A stretch of DNA of 64,000 nucleotides from Chloracidobacterium sp. (GCA_016716365.1 JADJWM010000017.1:248001-312000), one strand, 5' to 3'. Shown: positions 43,512 to 53,811, counted from the stretch's first letter. The notes: generated from the letters alone by a model not told the origin. Translations and numbers: made by a program.

Positions 43512-44408
43512 TTAATTGGTCAATCGGCCCAGGCCCGAACCATCGGCTGAAATAACGAAGATAGTGCTCGGCCCTTCACCGTCGGCTGCAAAAACGATCC
43601 GGCGGCCGTCCGGTGACCATACGCCTCCGCGCTCGATTGTTTTGGTGTTCGTGAGCCGCCGGACATTTCGGCCGTCCGCGTCCATCACATAAAGATCGGA
43701 ATTGCCGTTTCGGTCGGAAACGAAAGAGACCCGCTTGTTGTCAGGGGACCAGAACGCTGCGTTGTCATTCGCATCACTGGCATGAAGATGTTTCGCGTCA
43801 GTGCCGTCAGTTTTCATCGTATAAAGCTGGTTCTTCCCTGAGCGGTCCGAGTAGAAAAGTAGCCGTTTCCCGTCACGCGACCAGTTCGGCACCTGGTCTT
43901 CAGACTTGCCGTCCGTGATAACGCGGATATTGCCGCCATTGGAGTCCATCACCGCGATCAGCCACTTTGTGCCATCGTCAAAATCGTTGCTCTTTCGCCA
44001 CATAAAGGCGATCTTCTTCTCGTCAGGCGAATAGCCCGGCACACCCGCAAACCCCTTGAGCGTCGTAAGTTGGGTCACGTCCGACCCGTCCGAATCCATC
44101 ACGTAGATGTTGGTATCTTCGCCGTTCGCCCGCGGGGATTGAAAGAGGATCCTCTTTCCGTCCCGCGAAAAATAAGGATGTGCGTCGCGGCCTTTTGAAT
44201 TCGTCAAACGTCGCTGATCGGAACCGTCGGCATTCATTACATATATTTCCGGATCGCCATCACGGTCCGAGGTGAATGCGATCTGCTTCCCGTCATGCGA
44301 CCACTGAGGGAACATGTTATTGGAAGGCTTTGCCTGTCCGCCCACGCCGGTGGCCAATATAAGCAAAATAGATATAGGAGCCCAACGCGGAACCATCGTT
44401 AGATGCAT
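43512..44408 (-). CDS. Secreted PD40/TolB-like beta-propeller protein
   Basis: Protein of 298 residues from ATG 44408, with ATG 44396 also possible. A signal peptide (WAPISILLILATGVGG) precedes about six PD40 repeats of the form P-x-W-S-P/H-D-G-K-x-I-A-F-x-S-D-R-D-G-x-x-x-I-Y-V-M-x-x-D-G (e.g. PQWSHDGKQIAFTSDRDGD). It folds as a TolB-like propeller and probably acts in the periplasm or at the surface. It has no partner Tol genes nearby. Confidence 0.88.
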   Translation of the reverse strand: MHLTMVPRWAPISILLILATGVGGQAKPSNNMFPQWSHDGKQIAFTSDRDGDPEIYVMNADGSDQRRLTNSKGRDAHPYFSRDGKRILFQSPRANGEDTNIYVMDSDGSDVTQLTTLKGFAGVPGYSPDEKKIAFMWRKSNDFDDGTKWLIAVMDSNGGNIRVITDGKSEDQVPNWSRDGKRLLFYSDRSGKNQLYTMKTDGTDAKHLHASDANDNAAFWSPDNKRVSFVSDRNGNSDLYVMDADGRNVRRLTNTKTIERGGVWSPDGRRIVFAADGEGPSTIFVISADGSGLGRLTN

Positions 44409-44421
44409 ACAAGAGCTTTGT

Positions 44422-44694
44422 TTATTTAACCCCGAAACGTAGTGCCGCACGCTGTTTTGCCCGTGCCGCTTCGACGCCGCGGTCGCGGACCGGTGCGGCT
44501 GTTACGAGGGTGTTGAGCATTTCCTGGGCCGCGGCAGCGACTCGCTCGACCGCGAGATAGAAAGCCTCTTCGTTCGCCTTGGAAGGCTTGTTCATTCCCG
44601 AAAGCTTGCGGACAAACTGAAGCGATGATGCTTCGACCTCGTCTGTCGTTGCGGGCGGGTCGAAATTGAAGAGCGTTTTTATGTTTCTGCACAT
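44422..44694 (-). CDS. DUF2277 family protein
   Basis: Protein of 90 residues with the complete DUF2277 signature: MCRNIKTLFNFDPPATTDEV, ASSLQFVRKLSGMNKPSKANEEAF, VERVAAAAQEML. This small helical family is widespread in bacteria and has no established function. It lies 13 nt before the PD40 gene and 11 nt after the TPR gene on the minus strand, so the three could share an mRNA. Confidence 0.88.
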   Translation of the reverse strand: MCRNIKTLFNFDPPATTDEVEASSLQFVRKLSGMNKPSKANEEAFYLAVERVAAAAQEMLNTLVTAAPVRDRGVEAARAKQRAALRFGVK

Positions 44695-44705
44695 AGTTGC
44701 GTACG

Positions 44706-46244
44706 TTACTTGGTTGCCGTTAAATTACCTCCCGCCGCGCGAAGGCCTTCATTTGAAATGCGGCGATTAGGATAACGTTTCAGCGCGTTGCGGAAGGCCC
44801 AGGCCGCCTCATCTTTGCGTCCCGCTTCAAGAAGCAGTTCGCCGGCGAGTTCCCATGCGGGCTTCGGCACCGCGGGCGGGCCGTATTCGAAAACCAGCTT
44901 GTCTTCGGCCTCGGCTGCCTCGATCGCCTTCTTTATGCCGCCCTCGCGGTCACCTTCAGCGAAAAGGATCGCGGCGTTCAGGATCTGTTCCATCACGCCC
45001 ATCGCGTTAAGCTCGGTCTGCGAGACCGTTGAGTATCTCGAAACCACGCCTGAGCTGTCCGTCCGTGCGGTTTTACCGGCACTGCGTTCCCGAAGGGCGG
45101 CGAGGCTTTTGCGGGCGGAAGCGAGGTCCTTTCGGCGCACGTACTCCAGCCCTATCGCCAGGTCGTGCCCGGCATAGACGCCGAGCATAGTGATCCCGGT
45201 CCCATCCACCGGTTCGACCAGCGAAGCCGGGCCCTTGCCGCGAGTCTCGACAAGCAACGTCGCACGGCACATCGCGAGATGCGTCCGGGCGTTGGGCGAC
45301 GGGTTCTTTTTCATGTCTTCTTCCAGGATCGCAAGCAGCTTATAGGCCTCGTCGTCGCGGCCCAACTGCGGAAAGGCGTGCACCAGCCAGTGGAGCGGGT
45401 GGTAGCCACCAGAGCCCGCATCCCGTGCCGTTTTCATCGAATCGATGTTCGCTTTGATCGAATCCTCCCACATGCCCAGGGCAAAAAAGATATGCGACGG
45501 CATGTGCTGGGCGTGAGACGCACTTCGCGCGACCGTACCGTAGATGCGCGCAGCACGCAGCCCCAAAGGTGCGTGAGTCGGATCGTCGTAGGCGTGGATC
45601 AGATAATGAAGCGCGCCGGGGTGTCTCGGGTTCTTTTCGTAGATCGTCTCGGCGATCGCTGCCGCACGCATATAATTTTCGGTATTGCGGACCGTTCCGG
45701 TCAGTCCGAGTATCGATAACGAGTAGAATGCACGAGCTTCTACATCGTCCGGAAAACGCTTTGTCAGCACGGCCAACGCGTCCGAATATTTCCGCGCCAC
45801 CTCTTGCTGCGTACCTTCGACAAAAAGCTGTTCGACCGCGTCGAAGTAAAGCTTTTCTCGTTCGGTCGGCGCCTTGGACCGCCTTTCAGCCGGCGTCGGG
45901 GCCAACCGTGCAAGGGCTTCAAGGCCCGCCTGCCGGTTCTGCTCGCCCCAGATACGGTGGTCATGCGTCATCGCCTCGCCCCAGTATGCCATCGCGAAAT
46001 CCGGTGCGAGCCTTGATGCCTCTTGAAACGATCGCCGTGCACGCCCGTATTCGAAACTGTGCAGCAGCAAAACGCCCTCGATAAAATGCTTCTGCGCCTC
46101 CGCGGGACCCGACGTTGGGAAATTTCCCTCGCCAAGGTCGATCTTCCCCGAAGCCGATTCGCTTCCGTGAGAGGCATGGCCCTGGGCCGACAAACTAACG
46201 GCCGCGGCAAGGACAATCGCAAACACCGATATCAGTTTAGTCAT
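44706..46244 (-). CDS. Secreted TPR-repeat protein
   Basis: Protein of 512 residues from ATG 46244 with a signal peptide (KLISVFAIVLAAAVSLSAQG) and a His-rich mature start (GHASHGSES). The body is TPR-like: YGRARRSFQEASRLAPDFAMAYWGEAMTH near residue 80, then repeated A-x-x-x-Y-x-x-N-P-R-H-P-G-A-L-H-Y-L-I-H-A-Y-D-D units. Such proteins are frequent in Acidobacteriota beside secreted hydrolases. No enzymatic motif is seen. The upstream frame to 46295 lacks a signal peptide start. Confidence 0.82.
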   Translation of the reverse strand: MTKLISVFAIVLAAAVSLSAQGHASHGSESASGKIDLGEGNFPTSGPAEAQKHFIEGVLLLHSFEYGRARRSFQEASRLAPDFAMAYWGEAMTHDHRIWGEQNRQAGLEALARLAPTPAERRSKAPTEREKLYFDAVEQLFVEGTQQEVARKYSDALAVLTKRFPDDVEARAFYSLSILGLTGTVRNTENYMRAAAIAETIYEKNPRHPGALHYLIHAYDDPTHAPLGLRAARIYGTVARSASHAQHMPSHIFFALGMWEDSIKANIDSMKTARDAGSGGYHPLHWLVHAFPQLGRDDEAYKLLAILEEDMKKNPSPNARTHLAMCRATLLVETRGKGPASLVEPVDGTGITMLGVYAGHDLAIGLEYVRRKDLASARKSLAALRERSAGKTARTDSSGVVSRYSTVSQTELNAMGVMEQILNAAILFAEGDREGGIKKAIEAAEAEDKLVFEYGPPAVPKPAWELAGELLLEAGRKDEAAWAFRNALKRYPNRRISNEGLRAAGGNLTATK

Positions 46245-46351
46245 AGCTTTCTCCCTAAACGCCGGCTGGCCGAACAGGATATGTCGAGTGTCCAAGATTG
46301 TAGCGCAGTTTTGCGGCGGCAGGTCGAGCGTCGGCTTTTTCCGATCTCCGG

Positions 46352-47023
46352 TCAGATGATCTTCGCGGCCCAGTCGGCGGCTACGCGGGCCATTTCATCG
46401 AATACGTCCTCGGTCGACGTCCTTGTTCGCTTGAGGATCTTGTAGCTGTGGTTCGCAGTGTCGATCGTGTGAAGTTTCGCCCGTCGTCCGAGTTGTTTGA
46501 TCGCCGGTTTGAGAAGGTCGAGCGTCGCAAGTTCGTCGCGTGTTCCCGAAAGGAACAGCATCGGTACCTTTATCTTTGAGAGATGCTCGGCGCGTTTCGT
46601 GTCCGGCCGGCCGGGAAGATGCAGAGGGAACGAGAAAAGCACCAGCCCCTTAACGTTCTCGAGCGACTCCTCGCTCTGGGCGGTGGTCGTCATCCGTCCG
46701 CCGAACGAGTGCCCGCCGGCAAGAAGCGGAAGATCGGGTACGGCCTTCGATGCGGCCCTGACGGCATTTCGGATCGTCTCGATGCAGATCGCCGCCGAAT
46801 TTCTCGCCGTGCCGTGCTCTGAATACGGAAAGTTATAGCGAAAGGTCGCGATCCCGCTCTTTGCCAAGGCTTCCGCGATCGCTGCGATCGTCGGGTGCCG
46901 CATGTTCGTGCTCGCCCCGTGCCCGAGCACCAACAAATGCGTTGCCGCTTCCGGCCGCATCAGCAATGCCGACACTTTGCCCTTTTCCTTCGATGCCTCG
47001 AATTTGAGCTCGACCGTTCTCAT
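46352..47023 (-). CDS. Alpha/beta hydrolase, KANL3/Tex30-like
   Basis: Protein of 223 residues from ATG 47023; earlier ATGs in frame would add a sequence without family likeness. The fold is read from LLVLGHGASTNMRHPTI (oxyanion region), FRYNFPYSEHGTARN, the nucleophile elbow GGHSFGGRM, the acid in FLSGTRDELATL and the catalytic His in IDTANHSYKI. The set matches the KANL3/Tex30 (dienelactone hydrolase-like) group. Cytosolic; substrate unknown. Divergent from the rhodanese gene, 138 bp apart. Confidence 0.85.
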   Translation of the reverse strand: MRTVELKFEASKEKGKVSALLMRPEAATHLLVLGHGASTNMRHPTIAAIAEALAKSGIATFRYNFPYSEHGTARNSAAICIETIRNAVRAASKAVPDLPLLAGGHSFGGRMTTTAQSEESLENVKGLVLFSFPLHLPGRPDTKRAEHLSKIKVPMLFLSGTRDELATLDLLKPAIKQLGRRAKLHTIDTANHSYKILKRTRTSTEDVFDEMARVAADWAAKII

Positions 47024-47161
47024 AACTTTGACCGGGGTTATCGCCGATCCGCAAAGAGCATCGGCCGATCGCTGCATCTTCCACAAGCGTATCCGAGCCA
47101 CCCATCCATGCAAAATCGACATCACATAGTCGTTCTATTTCCGGTGAGAGGTAAATCTGAA

Positions 47162-47677
47162 ATGAAAAATTTGGCGATCGTGAATACTTGCTCCGTGATA
47201 CTCGTCTTGTCGACGGCGGCGTTTGCCCAAGGGTTTTCGGAAATCCCGAATCCCGCGATAGATATGCCCGGTTATCTCAAGCTAGCCGGCGAAGCCGCGA
47301 AACACCGTGAAACGCGACGTGTTACCGAGGATGAGTTTATCCGGATGAGCCGCGATTCCCGGACCGTTATCCTCGACGCGCGCAGTACTGAAAAATTCAA
47401 TGAATTGCATATCAAGGGAGCTGTGAATCTGAGCTTTCCCGATATCACCATCGAGAGCCTTGGCCGCCTGTTCCCTGACAAGAACACGCGGATCCTTATC
47501 TACTGCAACAATAATTTCGAGAATGCCGAGGATCCCTTCCCGAAGAAGATGGCACCGGCATCTTTGAATATCTCGACCTATATCTCGCTTTACACCTACG
47601 GCTACCGAAACGTTTACGAACTCGGGCCGCTTGTGGATATCGGCAAGACGAAACTTGAAATGGTTTCCTCGAATTAG
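47162..47677 (+). CDS. Exported rhodanese-like protein
   Basis: Protein of 171 residues from ATG 47162 with AGAGGT upstream and a signal peptide (KNLAIVNTCSVILVLSTAAFAQG). The rhodanese fold is visible from the segment VILDARSTEKFNELHIKGAVNLSF and the active-site loop LIYCNNNFEN, whose Cys is in the persulfide position. The loop is longer than in classical sulfurtransferases, and HK-x-G-A is present as HIKGA. It acts in the periplasm on sulfur or selenium, or as a redox sensor. Function not certain. Confidence 0.82.
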   Translation: MKNLAIVNTCSVILVLSTAAFAQGFSEIPNPAIDMPGYLKLAGEAAKHRETRRVTEDEFIRMSRDSRTVILDARSTEKFNELHIKGAVNLSFPDITIESLGRLFPDKNTRILIYCNNNFENAEDPFPKKMAPASLNISTYISLYTYGYRNVYELGPLVDIGKTKLEMVSSN

Positions 47678-47822
47678 GCAGGACCGTTTCGAAATTCCGA
47701 TCCCCGGTCATTGCCACGCCGCCGAATTCTCACGCAGCAAGTTCTCACCGGCTGTCCCGCGTCGAATTCGGCCACCGAGCATCGATCCTGCGGCAGCCGA
47801 AAAACCTAAAACCTGTATCGGA

Positions 47823-49154
47823 TCATCGGAGTCGTTTTACGAGCCAGTCGGCAACGATCTTTAGCACATCCTCACGGATCATCACCGGCGGAGGAAGTTT
47901 CGAATAATTGCCCGCAAAACCATCCGCATCCTCGACAAAAAGATGGTTCAGGCCGGGAAGTATTTTCGCCGTCACGTCCTTGTTTCCGCCTTCCTTAAAT
48001 GCCTTTTCCTGCAGAGGGACCTGTTCAGCCACGGCTTGCTTGTCATTCTCGCCGGTAAGGATCAGAACAGGCGTTTTGACCTTACGCATGGTTGCTGCCG
48101 GATCGTATTCGATGAAATATTTCATCCACGGATCAGCGTCCATCATGCCTTGGATACGTTCCGGTATCTTGGCGGTCAGCTCTGCACGCTTCTCGGGCGT
48201 AAGAGAGGTGTCGTGATCGTAAAGGTTCTTGATCTGAAATGCCAGCGCGCTTCGGGCCGGATCGGCAACACCGGCAAGCAGCACGATGGCTTTCAGGTCA
48301 GGTTCCTTGACGGCGACCATCGGCGTTATCAAGGCTCCTTCGCTGTGGCCGAGCACGCCAAGCCTTTTAGCGTCGATCTCAGTCCGCGTGCGCAAATAGG
48401 CCAGCCCTGCGCGGATATCTTCGGCGAAGTCGGCGCTGGTCGAACCCTTGAACGTTCCGCCAGACTCGCCGGTGCCGCGGTCATCCATTCGCAGCACGGC
48501 GATGCCGCGACGCGAGAGAGCATCTGCGATCTGCCGAAACGGCTTGTATCCTTTTAGCCCCAATTCGCCGTCACGATTTTGCCTTCCCGAACCCGTCACC
48601 GTCACTATGGCAGCGACACGCTTTGACTTGCTGACGGCTTTGGGCAGCGTCAGAGTCCCTGCGAGCGTGTGTCCCATCGGCGTCGTTACGGATACATCTT
48701 CCGCCGTATACGGGGCGTCCGCCGGGGCTGAATAGTCGGGTTTTGGGGTCGGGGAAGGTGTCGGCTTCGGTTTCGGCTCATCAGTTTTCTCGCTCCGTGT
48801 GAAGACCAGCGGTATAACCTGACCGCCCTGATTGAATTTTCCGGCTATCTCCGTGCGATCCTTGTTCAGGCTTCCTTCGTAAACTATCCCTGCGCTCTTT
48901 ATCTCAAACCGAACGTCGTCGCCCGTGACCGTGAACGTGTCGATCGGGATGGTCGCACCCTGGTCGACGCTCTCAAATTTCCCTGCATACGCCCCTATGT
49001 CCGACTTTGTTACGGTCACAACGATCCGCAGCTTCGCCGCACCCGCGTCGAGCACACCGTTCCATTTACCTTCCGGCCCTTTCACTTCCGCTTGGCCGAC
49101 GATCTGAAACGCCAGGCAGAGAAGACAGACTAATACCAACAATTTGTTTTTCAT
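47823..49154 (-). CDS. Secreted two-domain alpha/beta hydrolase
   Basis: Protein of 443 residues from ATG 49154 with a signal peptide (KLLVLVCLLCLAFQIVGQ). An N-terminal beta domain (about 25-125, KWNGVLDAGAAKLRIVVTVTK) is joined by a Pro-rich linker (PKPTPSPTPKP) to an alpha/beta hydrolase. The catalytic Ser is in VLGHSEGALI, the Asp in LTGENDKQA and the His in LPGLNHLFV. The lid and size fit bacterial prolyl-oligopeptidase/dipeptidyl-peptidase-like hydrolases. The periplasmic substrate cannot be predicted. It is convergent with the rhodanese gene. Confidence 0.85.
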   Translation of the reverse strand: MKNKLLVLVCLLCLAFQIVGQAEVKGPEGKWNGVLDAGAAKLRIVVTVTKSDIGAYAGKFESVDQGATIPIDTFTVTGDDVRFEIKSAGIVYEGSLNKDRTEIAGKFNQGGQVIPLVFTRSEKTDEPKPKPTPSPTPKPDYSAPADAPYTAEDVSVTTPMGHTLAGTLTLPKAVSKSKRVAAIVTVTGSGRQNRDGELGLKGYKPFRQIADALSRRGIAVLRMDDRGTGESGGTFKGSTSADFAEDIRAGLAYLRTRTEIDAKRLGVLGHSEGALITPMVAVKEPDLKAIVLLAGVADPARSALAFQIKNLYDHDTSLTPEKRAELTAKIPERIQGMMDADPWMKYFIEYDPAATMRKVKTPVLILTGENDKQAVAEQVPLQEKAFKEGGNKDVTAKILPGLNHLFVEDADGFAGNYSKLPPPVMIREDVLKIVADWLVKRLR

Positions 49155-49209
49155 GATCTGTTTTAGGTCCCTACAAAAGACCGGTGAACTTGGTTTCACA
49201 AGCCATCCA

Positions 49210-50532
49210 CTAGGGCTTAGGCGGAAAGTTCTTTCTTAACCCCTGCCAAACATCGGAATATTCATGCTGCAGTTCGGCGCAGTCCATGGCGAACTTCGTC
49301 GGGCGGATGATGTAACGCGACTCGAACATGAACGCGAGCGTGCCTTCAAGCTTTTGCGGTTTCAGATCGGCGTTCGATGCCTTCTCGAATGCGTCGAGGT
49401 CCGGGCCGTGAGCGGACATCTGATTGTGGAGCGAACCGCCGCCGGGAACAAATCCTTCCTCCTTGGCGTCGTACTGGCCGTAGATCAGCCCCATGTACTC
49501 GCTCATTGTATTGCGGTGGTACCACGGCGGGCGGAAGGTGTCTTCGCCGACGAGCCAGCGGTCCGGGAAGATCACGAAATCGCAATTCGCCACGCCCGCT
49601 TCGCCCGATGGGGATGTCAACACCGTGAAGATCGACGGATCCGGATGATCGAACGAGATAGAGCCGATCGTGTTGAACCTCCGCAGATCGTACTTGTACG
49701 GAGCGTAGTTGCCGTGCCAGGCGACGACATCGAGCGGCGAATGATCGATCTCGCAGGACCAAAGATTTCCACCGAACTTCGCCACCTGCTCGAATTTACC
49801 GTCGAGGTCCTCGTACCATGCAACCGGCGTCTCGAAGTCCCGAGGATTTGCCAATCCATTCGCCCCGATCGGTCCCAGGTCCGGAAGCCTGAACTGCGCC
49901 CCGTAGTTCTCGCAGATGTATCCCCGAGCCGCTCTGTCAGTACCACCTGCCGTAGCGGGTGGCGATTTCTCGCCAAGCGACACGCGAAACTTCAACCCCC
50001 TCGGAATACAGCACACCTCACCGGGTGAGACCTCGATCACGCCAAGCTCTGTGTAGATGGTGAGCGACCCCATCTCTGGCACGATCAGCATCTCGCCGTC
50101 GGCGTTGTAGAAATATCGGCCCTCCCTATCGGCGTTGCACGCGTAGATATGGATGCCGATGCCCGCTTGCGAGAACACGTCGCCGTTTCCGGCGATCGTC
50201 GTGATACCGTCGATGAAATCCGTTGGCTCCGAGGGCAGCGGCAGCGGATCCCAGCGAAGCTGATTTGGCGTAACGTCTTCGAGATCAGGTTTGCTCAGCC
50301 AGCGGCCATTGTCGATCCGATCGAACGGCTTGTGCATCACGCTCGGGCGAATGCGGTATGTCCACGTACGTTTGTTATGAACGCGCGGAACCGTAAACGC
50401 CGTGCCCGAAAACTGCTCGGCATAAAGCCCAAGCGGGGCCTTCTGCGGCGAATTTCGCCCGACCGGCAACGCCCCGGCGACCACTTCAGTTGCGAACTCA
50501 TTGCCGAAGCCAGTGTTATATTTCAGATCCAT
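49210..50532 (-). CDS. hmgA: Homogentisate 1,2-dioxygenase
   Basis: Protein of 440 residues from ATG 50532 (an ATG 18 bases earlier is in frame). It opens the aromatic ring of homogentisate in tyrosine degradation. Family hallmarks: [31 protein letters not shown]-type cupin strands, [29 protein letters not shown], and the iron site in [19 protein letters not shown] and NQMSAHGPD. Between FRVSLG and [10 protein letters not shown] there are about 14 extra residues ([14 protein letters not shown]), whose DNA holds a palindrome. It is the last gene of the phhA-hppD-hmgA run. Confidence 0.95.
   Translation of the reverse strand: MDLKYNTGFGNEFATEVVAGALPVGRNSPQKAPLGLYAEQFSGTAFTVPRVHNKRTWTYRIRPSVMHKPFDRIDNGRWLSKPDLEDVTPNQLRWDPLPLPSEPTDFIDGITTIAGNGDVFSQAGIGIHIYACNADREGRYFYNADGEMLIVPEMGSLTIYTELGVIEVSPGEVCCIPRGLKFRVSLGEKSPPATAGGTDRAARGYICENYGAQFRLPDLGPIGANGLANPRDFETPVAWYEDLDGKFEQVAKFGGNLWSCEIDHSPLDVVAWHGNYAPYKYDLRRFNTIGSISFDHPDPSIFTVLTSPSGEAGVANCDFVIFPDRWLVGEDTFRPPWYHRNTMSEYMGLIYGQYDAKEEGFVPGGGSLHNQMSAHGPDLDAFEKASNADLKPQKLEGTLAFMFESRYIIRPTKFAMDCAELQHEYSDVWQGLRKNFPPKP
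49943..49962. repeat. Palindromic mini-element inside hmgA
   Basis: CCACCTGC and GCGGGTGG form an 8-bp imperfect stem with a CGTA loop. It lies exactly in the stretch that encodes the extra residues PPATAGG of HmgA, so it looks like a short palindromic insertion that keeps the frame. Only this copy is in the window. Confidence 0.55.
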
Positions 50533-50594
50533 TTCGAAGAAGTTTGCCACGAATCGGACGAATTACACGATAAGAGGCCGAATAAAATTCGTGG

Positions 50595-51038
50595 CTAAGT
50601 ATCTAAACGCATTTTACAACTGTCGATGCCCGGGCCGTGTCCATCGGGCGTGTGTTCGACCGTTCGGAAGCCTCGTTTCAAATAGAATCCCTCGGTATGC
50701 TGCGAGGTGTTCAGAACGATCGGGACGCCCGGCCATTTTTCGCGGCTTCGATCCATCCGGAAAAGCGTCATTTCTTTCCCAAGACCCGTTCCGATCAGAT
50801 CATTGCGGACCATTCCCCAGCAAAGCGAGACAGTGTTGTCTTCGTTCAAGGCGATCCCGCCTGCACCGACAACCTCGCCGTCGACTTCGACAACGTAATA
50901 ATCTTCGGCCCGGGTATCGCGCAAAAAGTCGTACAGGCCCTGTTCCTCTTCGGGCCCAAAATACTTTGGAATATTCGAGCGAAACACGGCGATCACCGCG
51001 TCCAGGTCAGCGTCGGCAAAGGGTCGAATTCGTGACAT
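50595..51038 (-). CDS. GNAT family N-acetyltransferase
   Basis: Protein of 147 residues. The GNAT acetyl-CoA loop is RNDLIGTGLGKEMTLFRM (a Q/R-x-x-G-x-G/A type site), preceded by strand VVGAGGIALNEDNTVSLCWG and followed by IVLNTSQHTEGFYLKRGF. The acceptor may be an amine, amino acid or protein N-terminus. It lies between hmgA and hppD on the same strand and is probably co-transcribed with them, though acetylation is not part of the known pathway. Confidence 0.88.
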   Translation of the reverse strand: MSRIRPFADADLDAVIAVFRSNIPKYFGPEEEQGLYDFLRDTRAEDYYVVEVDGEVVGAGGIALNEDNTVSLCWGMVRNDLIGTGLGKEMTLFRMDRSREKWPGVPIVLNTSQHTEGFYLKRGFRTVEHTPDGHGPGIDSCKMRLDT

Positions 51039-51063
51039 TCGTGCAATTCGCGGCCATCAATTC

Positions 51064-52257
51064 TTACAAATTCCCCCGCCGCCGCTGCTCTTCTTCGATC
51101 GAGACGAACAGAGCCTTGAAGTTGCCCTTGCCGAATCCCTTGCAGCCTTTGCGCTGCAGGATCTCGTAAAAGACGGTTGGGCGGTCTTCGACCGGCTTTG
51201 TGAAGATCTGCAGCAGGTAGCCTTCGTCGTCGCGGTCTACCAGGATGCCCAGGCGTTTGAGGTCTTCGATGCTTTCATCTATCGCGCCGACGCGGTCGAT
51301 CACTTCTTCGTAGTAAGTATCGGGCACGCGCAGGAACTCGACGCCGTTCTCCTGAAGCTTCGCGACCGTGTGGCGGATGTCCTTGCAGAGCAGGGCGACG
51401 TGTTGTGCGCCTGCGGAGCGGTAGAAATCGATGTATTCCTGGATCTGTGATTTTCCGCCCTTGCCTTCGGCGGGTTCGTTGATCGGAAATTTGATGTTGT
51501 GCCCGCCGTCGCTCATCACTATGGACATAAGGGCAGAGTACTCGGTGGAGATGTCCTTATCGTCGAACGTGATGTAGCGCTCAAAACCCATCACATCCCG
51601 ATAGAAATCGCACCAGTAATTCATCTTGCCGAGTTCGACATTGCCCACGATGTGATCGACCAGCTGTATGCCGACCTCCTCGCCAGCGACCTCCTGGGCC
51701 GTGAAACCGGGCAGAAACGGGCCCCAATACGCATACTTCTCTTCCGTTTGCGGAGCCGTGCCGGCACCGCCCGACGAGCTCTTGCTCGGACTGCCGACCT
51801 TTGCATAGGAAAGGAACGAGTGGATCGTGTCGCCGTACGTCGCGATCGACGCGTGCCGGACCATACCGTTGTCGTCGCCGTGATCGTGCGGCTCCTCGAC
51901 GGGCCGTGCTCCACGCTTCACAGCTTCGTGGAATGCGTGGTCCGCATCCTCAACCTGGAACGCGATGTCGTGCACGCCGTCGCCGTGCTGCTTTATGTGT
52001 TCGGAACCCGGATGCTCAGGCGATAGAGGTGTGGTCAGGATGAAATTGACACGATTCTGCCGCATCACATAACTCGTCGTCTCGCGATTGCCCGTCTCCA
52101 GCCCCATATAAGCCGCCCGCGAAAACCCGAACGCCTTCCGATAATAAAACTCCGCCTGCTTTGCATTGCCGACGTAAAATTCCACGTGGTGAATTTTCTT
52201 CAATCCAAGCGGATTCTGTATGGCCGTTTTCGTTTCGGTCCTTGTTTCTGTGATCAT
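51064..52257 (-). CDS. hppD: 4-hydroxyphenylpyruvate dioxygenase
   Basis: Protein of 397 residues from ATG 52257 (an ATG 12 bases earlier is in frame). It turns 4-hydroxyphenylpyruvate into homogentisate, the substrate of HmgA. The two VOC-like halves are visible: [68 protein letters not shown] and the C-terminal [43 protein letters not shown], typical of HPPD with its iron-ligand Glu. A low-complexity loop ([18 protein letters not shown]) is unusual. Gap of 25 nt to the GNAT gene. Confidence 0.95.
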   Translation of the reverse strand: MITETRTETKTAIQNPLGLKKIHHVEFYVGNAKQAEFYYRKAFGFSRAAYMGLETGNRETTSYVMRQNRVNFILTTPLSPEHPGSEHIKQHGDGVHDIAFQVEDADHAFHEAVKRGARPVEEPHDHGDDNGMVRHASIATYGDTIHSFLSYAKVGSPSKSSSGGAGTAPQTEEKYAYWGPFLPGFTAQEVAGEEVGIQLVDHIVGNVELGKMNYWCDFYRDVMGFERYITFDDKDISTEYSALMSIVMSDGGHNIKFPINEPAEGKGGKSQIQEYIDFYRSAGAQHVALLCKDIRHTVAKLQENGVEFLRVPDTYYEEVIDRVGAIDESIEDLKRLGILVDRDDEGYLLQIFTKPVEDRPTVFYEILQRKGCKGFGKGNFKALFVSIEEEQRRRGNL

Positions 52258-52271
52258 GATTTTCTTCAATC

Positions 52272-53456
52272 CTATTTGGTCGGTTTCCAGATGACCTTGC
52301 CGGTTTTGTCGATGTAGCCATATTCAGCTTCTCGGAAATTTTTGAAAACATCCTCACCGCCTTTTTGTACCCAGGCCAATCCGTTTTTGAAGCCATTTAC
52401 CATTGCGTACTCTGACGGATACGAAAAAGAGAGAAGAATTCTTCCTGACGTATCAATGAAGCCGAATCCATTCTTTTGAAAGCCGAAGTTTGTGTTGGTG
52501 ATCACTAAAGCGAGACCGGCCGAAAAATTCTCTGCGGTACTGAATTGCGGTTCGATCACGAAATTGCCCAGACGATCGATATAACCGTTATAGGTGTAGT
52601 CTTTCTCACCCTTGACTCCAACAGCGGCCAAGCCTTCCGAGAAGGCAGCCGCATTCTCAGTTTTTTTGGAAAGTTTTATCTTGATCTTGCCGGTTCTATC
52701 GATGTAACTCCACCGTTCTGGCGTATCATTGTTCTTCGACTCGCCAGAATCATCCATGGTGATCACATTCCCACCCTTCTTTACCGCCGCAAGGCCTTCG
52801 CTGAATCCGCCAGCCCAAGTAAAAGCGGGTGCGATCACAAAAGTGCCGGTTCGGTCGATGTAGCCCCATTTGTTTTTCACTCGGACATTCGCGAGGCCCT
52901 CTGAGAATGGCATTGCGCTGTCGAACGTGATCGGGACTATGAGTTTCCCCGTTCTATCGATATACCCGTATTTCCCATTTTCGTGAACGGTTGCCAAGCC
53001 CTCGGAAAAGTCACCTGCATCCCTATACTTTGCTTCAATAACCAATTTCCCGGACTTATCGATGAAGCCGGTCTTGTGGCTACCACTGTTGTGCATTCCG
53101 AACTCACCGAATCCTACTGCGGCCAAGCCTTCAGAAAAATCTCTGGCCATCGGATACTGCGGCTCTACAACAACTTTGCCCGAAGTATCAATGTATCCTT
53201 CTTTATAGCCGTCTTCGTCTGAGGCAACCACTGCAAGGCCTTCTGAAAAATTGTTCGCTCGAGCCCATTTCGGTTGAATTACGATCTTGCCGGTTCGATC
53301 TATATACCCTCGCTTGTTATCGACGATCACCACAAACAAGTCGTCGCCATCGACTGCCTGCGCAAATGCGGGTATAAGCCCAAGGAGAAATATCGTGCTG
53401 AACGCAATCAAAAACAGTCCGTTTCGGAATCTCACTAATTCGAACTTCTCAAACAT
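52272..53456 (-). CDS. WG-repeat (KWG leptospira-type) exported protein
   Basis: Protein of 394 residues from ATG 53456, which lies 1 nt after the toxin stop. A signal or membrane segment ([22 protein letters not shown]) precedes about eight WG repeats of the form Y-I-D-R-T-G-K-x-V-I-x-P-x-F...F-S-E-G-L-A-x-V (e.g. [15 protein letters not shown]). WG repeats build a beta-solenoid or propeller for protein binding. It is embedded between the toxin gene and hppD on the same strand, although no link with aromatic catabolism is evident. Confidence 0.85.
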   Translation of the reverse strand: MFEKFELVRFRNGLFLIAFSTIFLLGLIPAFAQAVDGDDLFVVIVDNKRGYIDRTGKIVIQPKWARANNFSEGLAVVASDEDGYKEGYIDTSGKVVVEPQYPMARDFSEGLAAVGFGEFGMHNSGSHKTGFIDKSGKLVIEAKYRDAGDFSEGLATVHENGKYGYIDRTGKLIVPITFDSAMPFSEGLANVRVKNKWGYIDRTGTFVIAPAFTWAGGFSEGLAAVKKGGNVITMDDSGESKNNDTPERWSYIDRTGKIKIKLSKKTENAAAFSEGLAAVGVKGEKDYTYNGYIDRLGNFVIEPQFSTAENFSAGLALVITNTNFGFQKNGFGFIDTSGRILLSFSYPSEYAMVNGFKNGLAWVQKGGEDVFKNFREAEYGYIDKTGKVIWKPTK

Positions 53457-53457
53457 T

Positions 53458-53811
53458 TCAGAAACTCTTTCGTACTCGGACGGCTTCCCTAGAAATCGTC
53501 GTAAACGCTGATTCAAGTTCCTCGCCCCGCGACGAGATCACGTTCAGAACGATCTCGATCCGCTCACTCAACGGCAATTCGTAGAGTCTCAAAAAGATGA
53601 CTCCTCGTGATTCAAAGCCGTGCCGAACTACCATTTCGCCGAAGTCTTTGTCATTCGTTATTACGACAGCGTTTTCCCGAACTGCGCGACGCAGAACCTC
53701 GTGGTCGGAGATGCCGGCGTCATACTCATCAAGGAATATGACCTCATGTCCAGCCGCACGAAGCTTCTCGACAAACTCCGGCTCGAAATTTTCATCCGCG
53801 AGCAACTTCAC
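53458..53811 (-). CDS. DUF5615 PIN-like toxin
   Basis: Protein of 117 residues. The compact PIN-like fold shows acidic residues in LLADENFEPEFVEKL, DAGISDHEVLRRA, VVITNDKDFGEM and the LR-x-Y-E-L strand, typical of DUF5615 toxins (Mut7-C-like RNases). It overlaps the DUF433 antitoxin gene by 4 nt, which forms the usual pair. The toxin may cleave RNA, a property inferred from the family. Confidence 0.85.
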   Translation of the reverse strand: MKLLADENFEPEFVEKLRAAGHEVIFLDEYDAGISDHEVLRRAVRENAVVITNDKDFGEMVVRHGFESRGVIFLRLYELPLSERIEIVLNVISSRGEELESAFTTISREAVRVRKSF

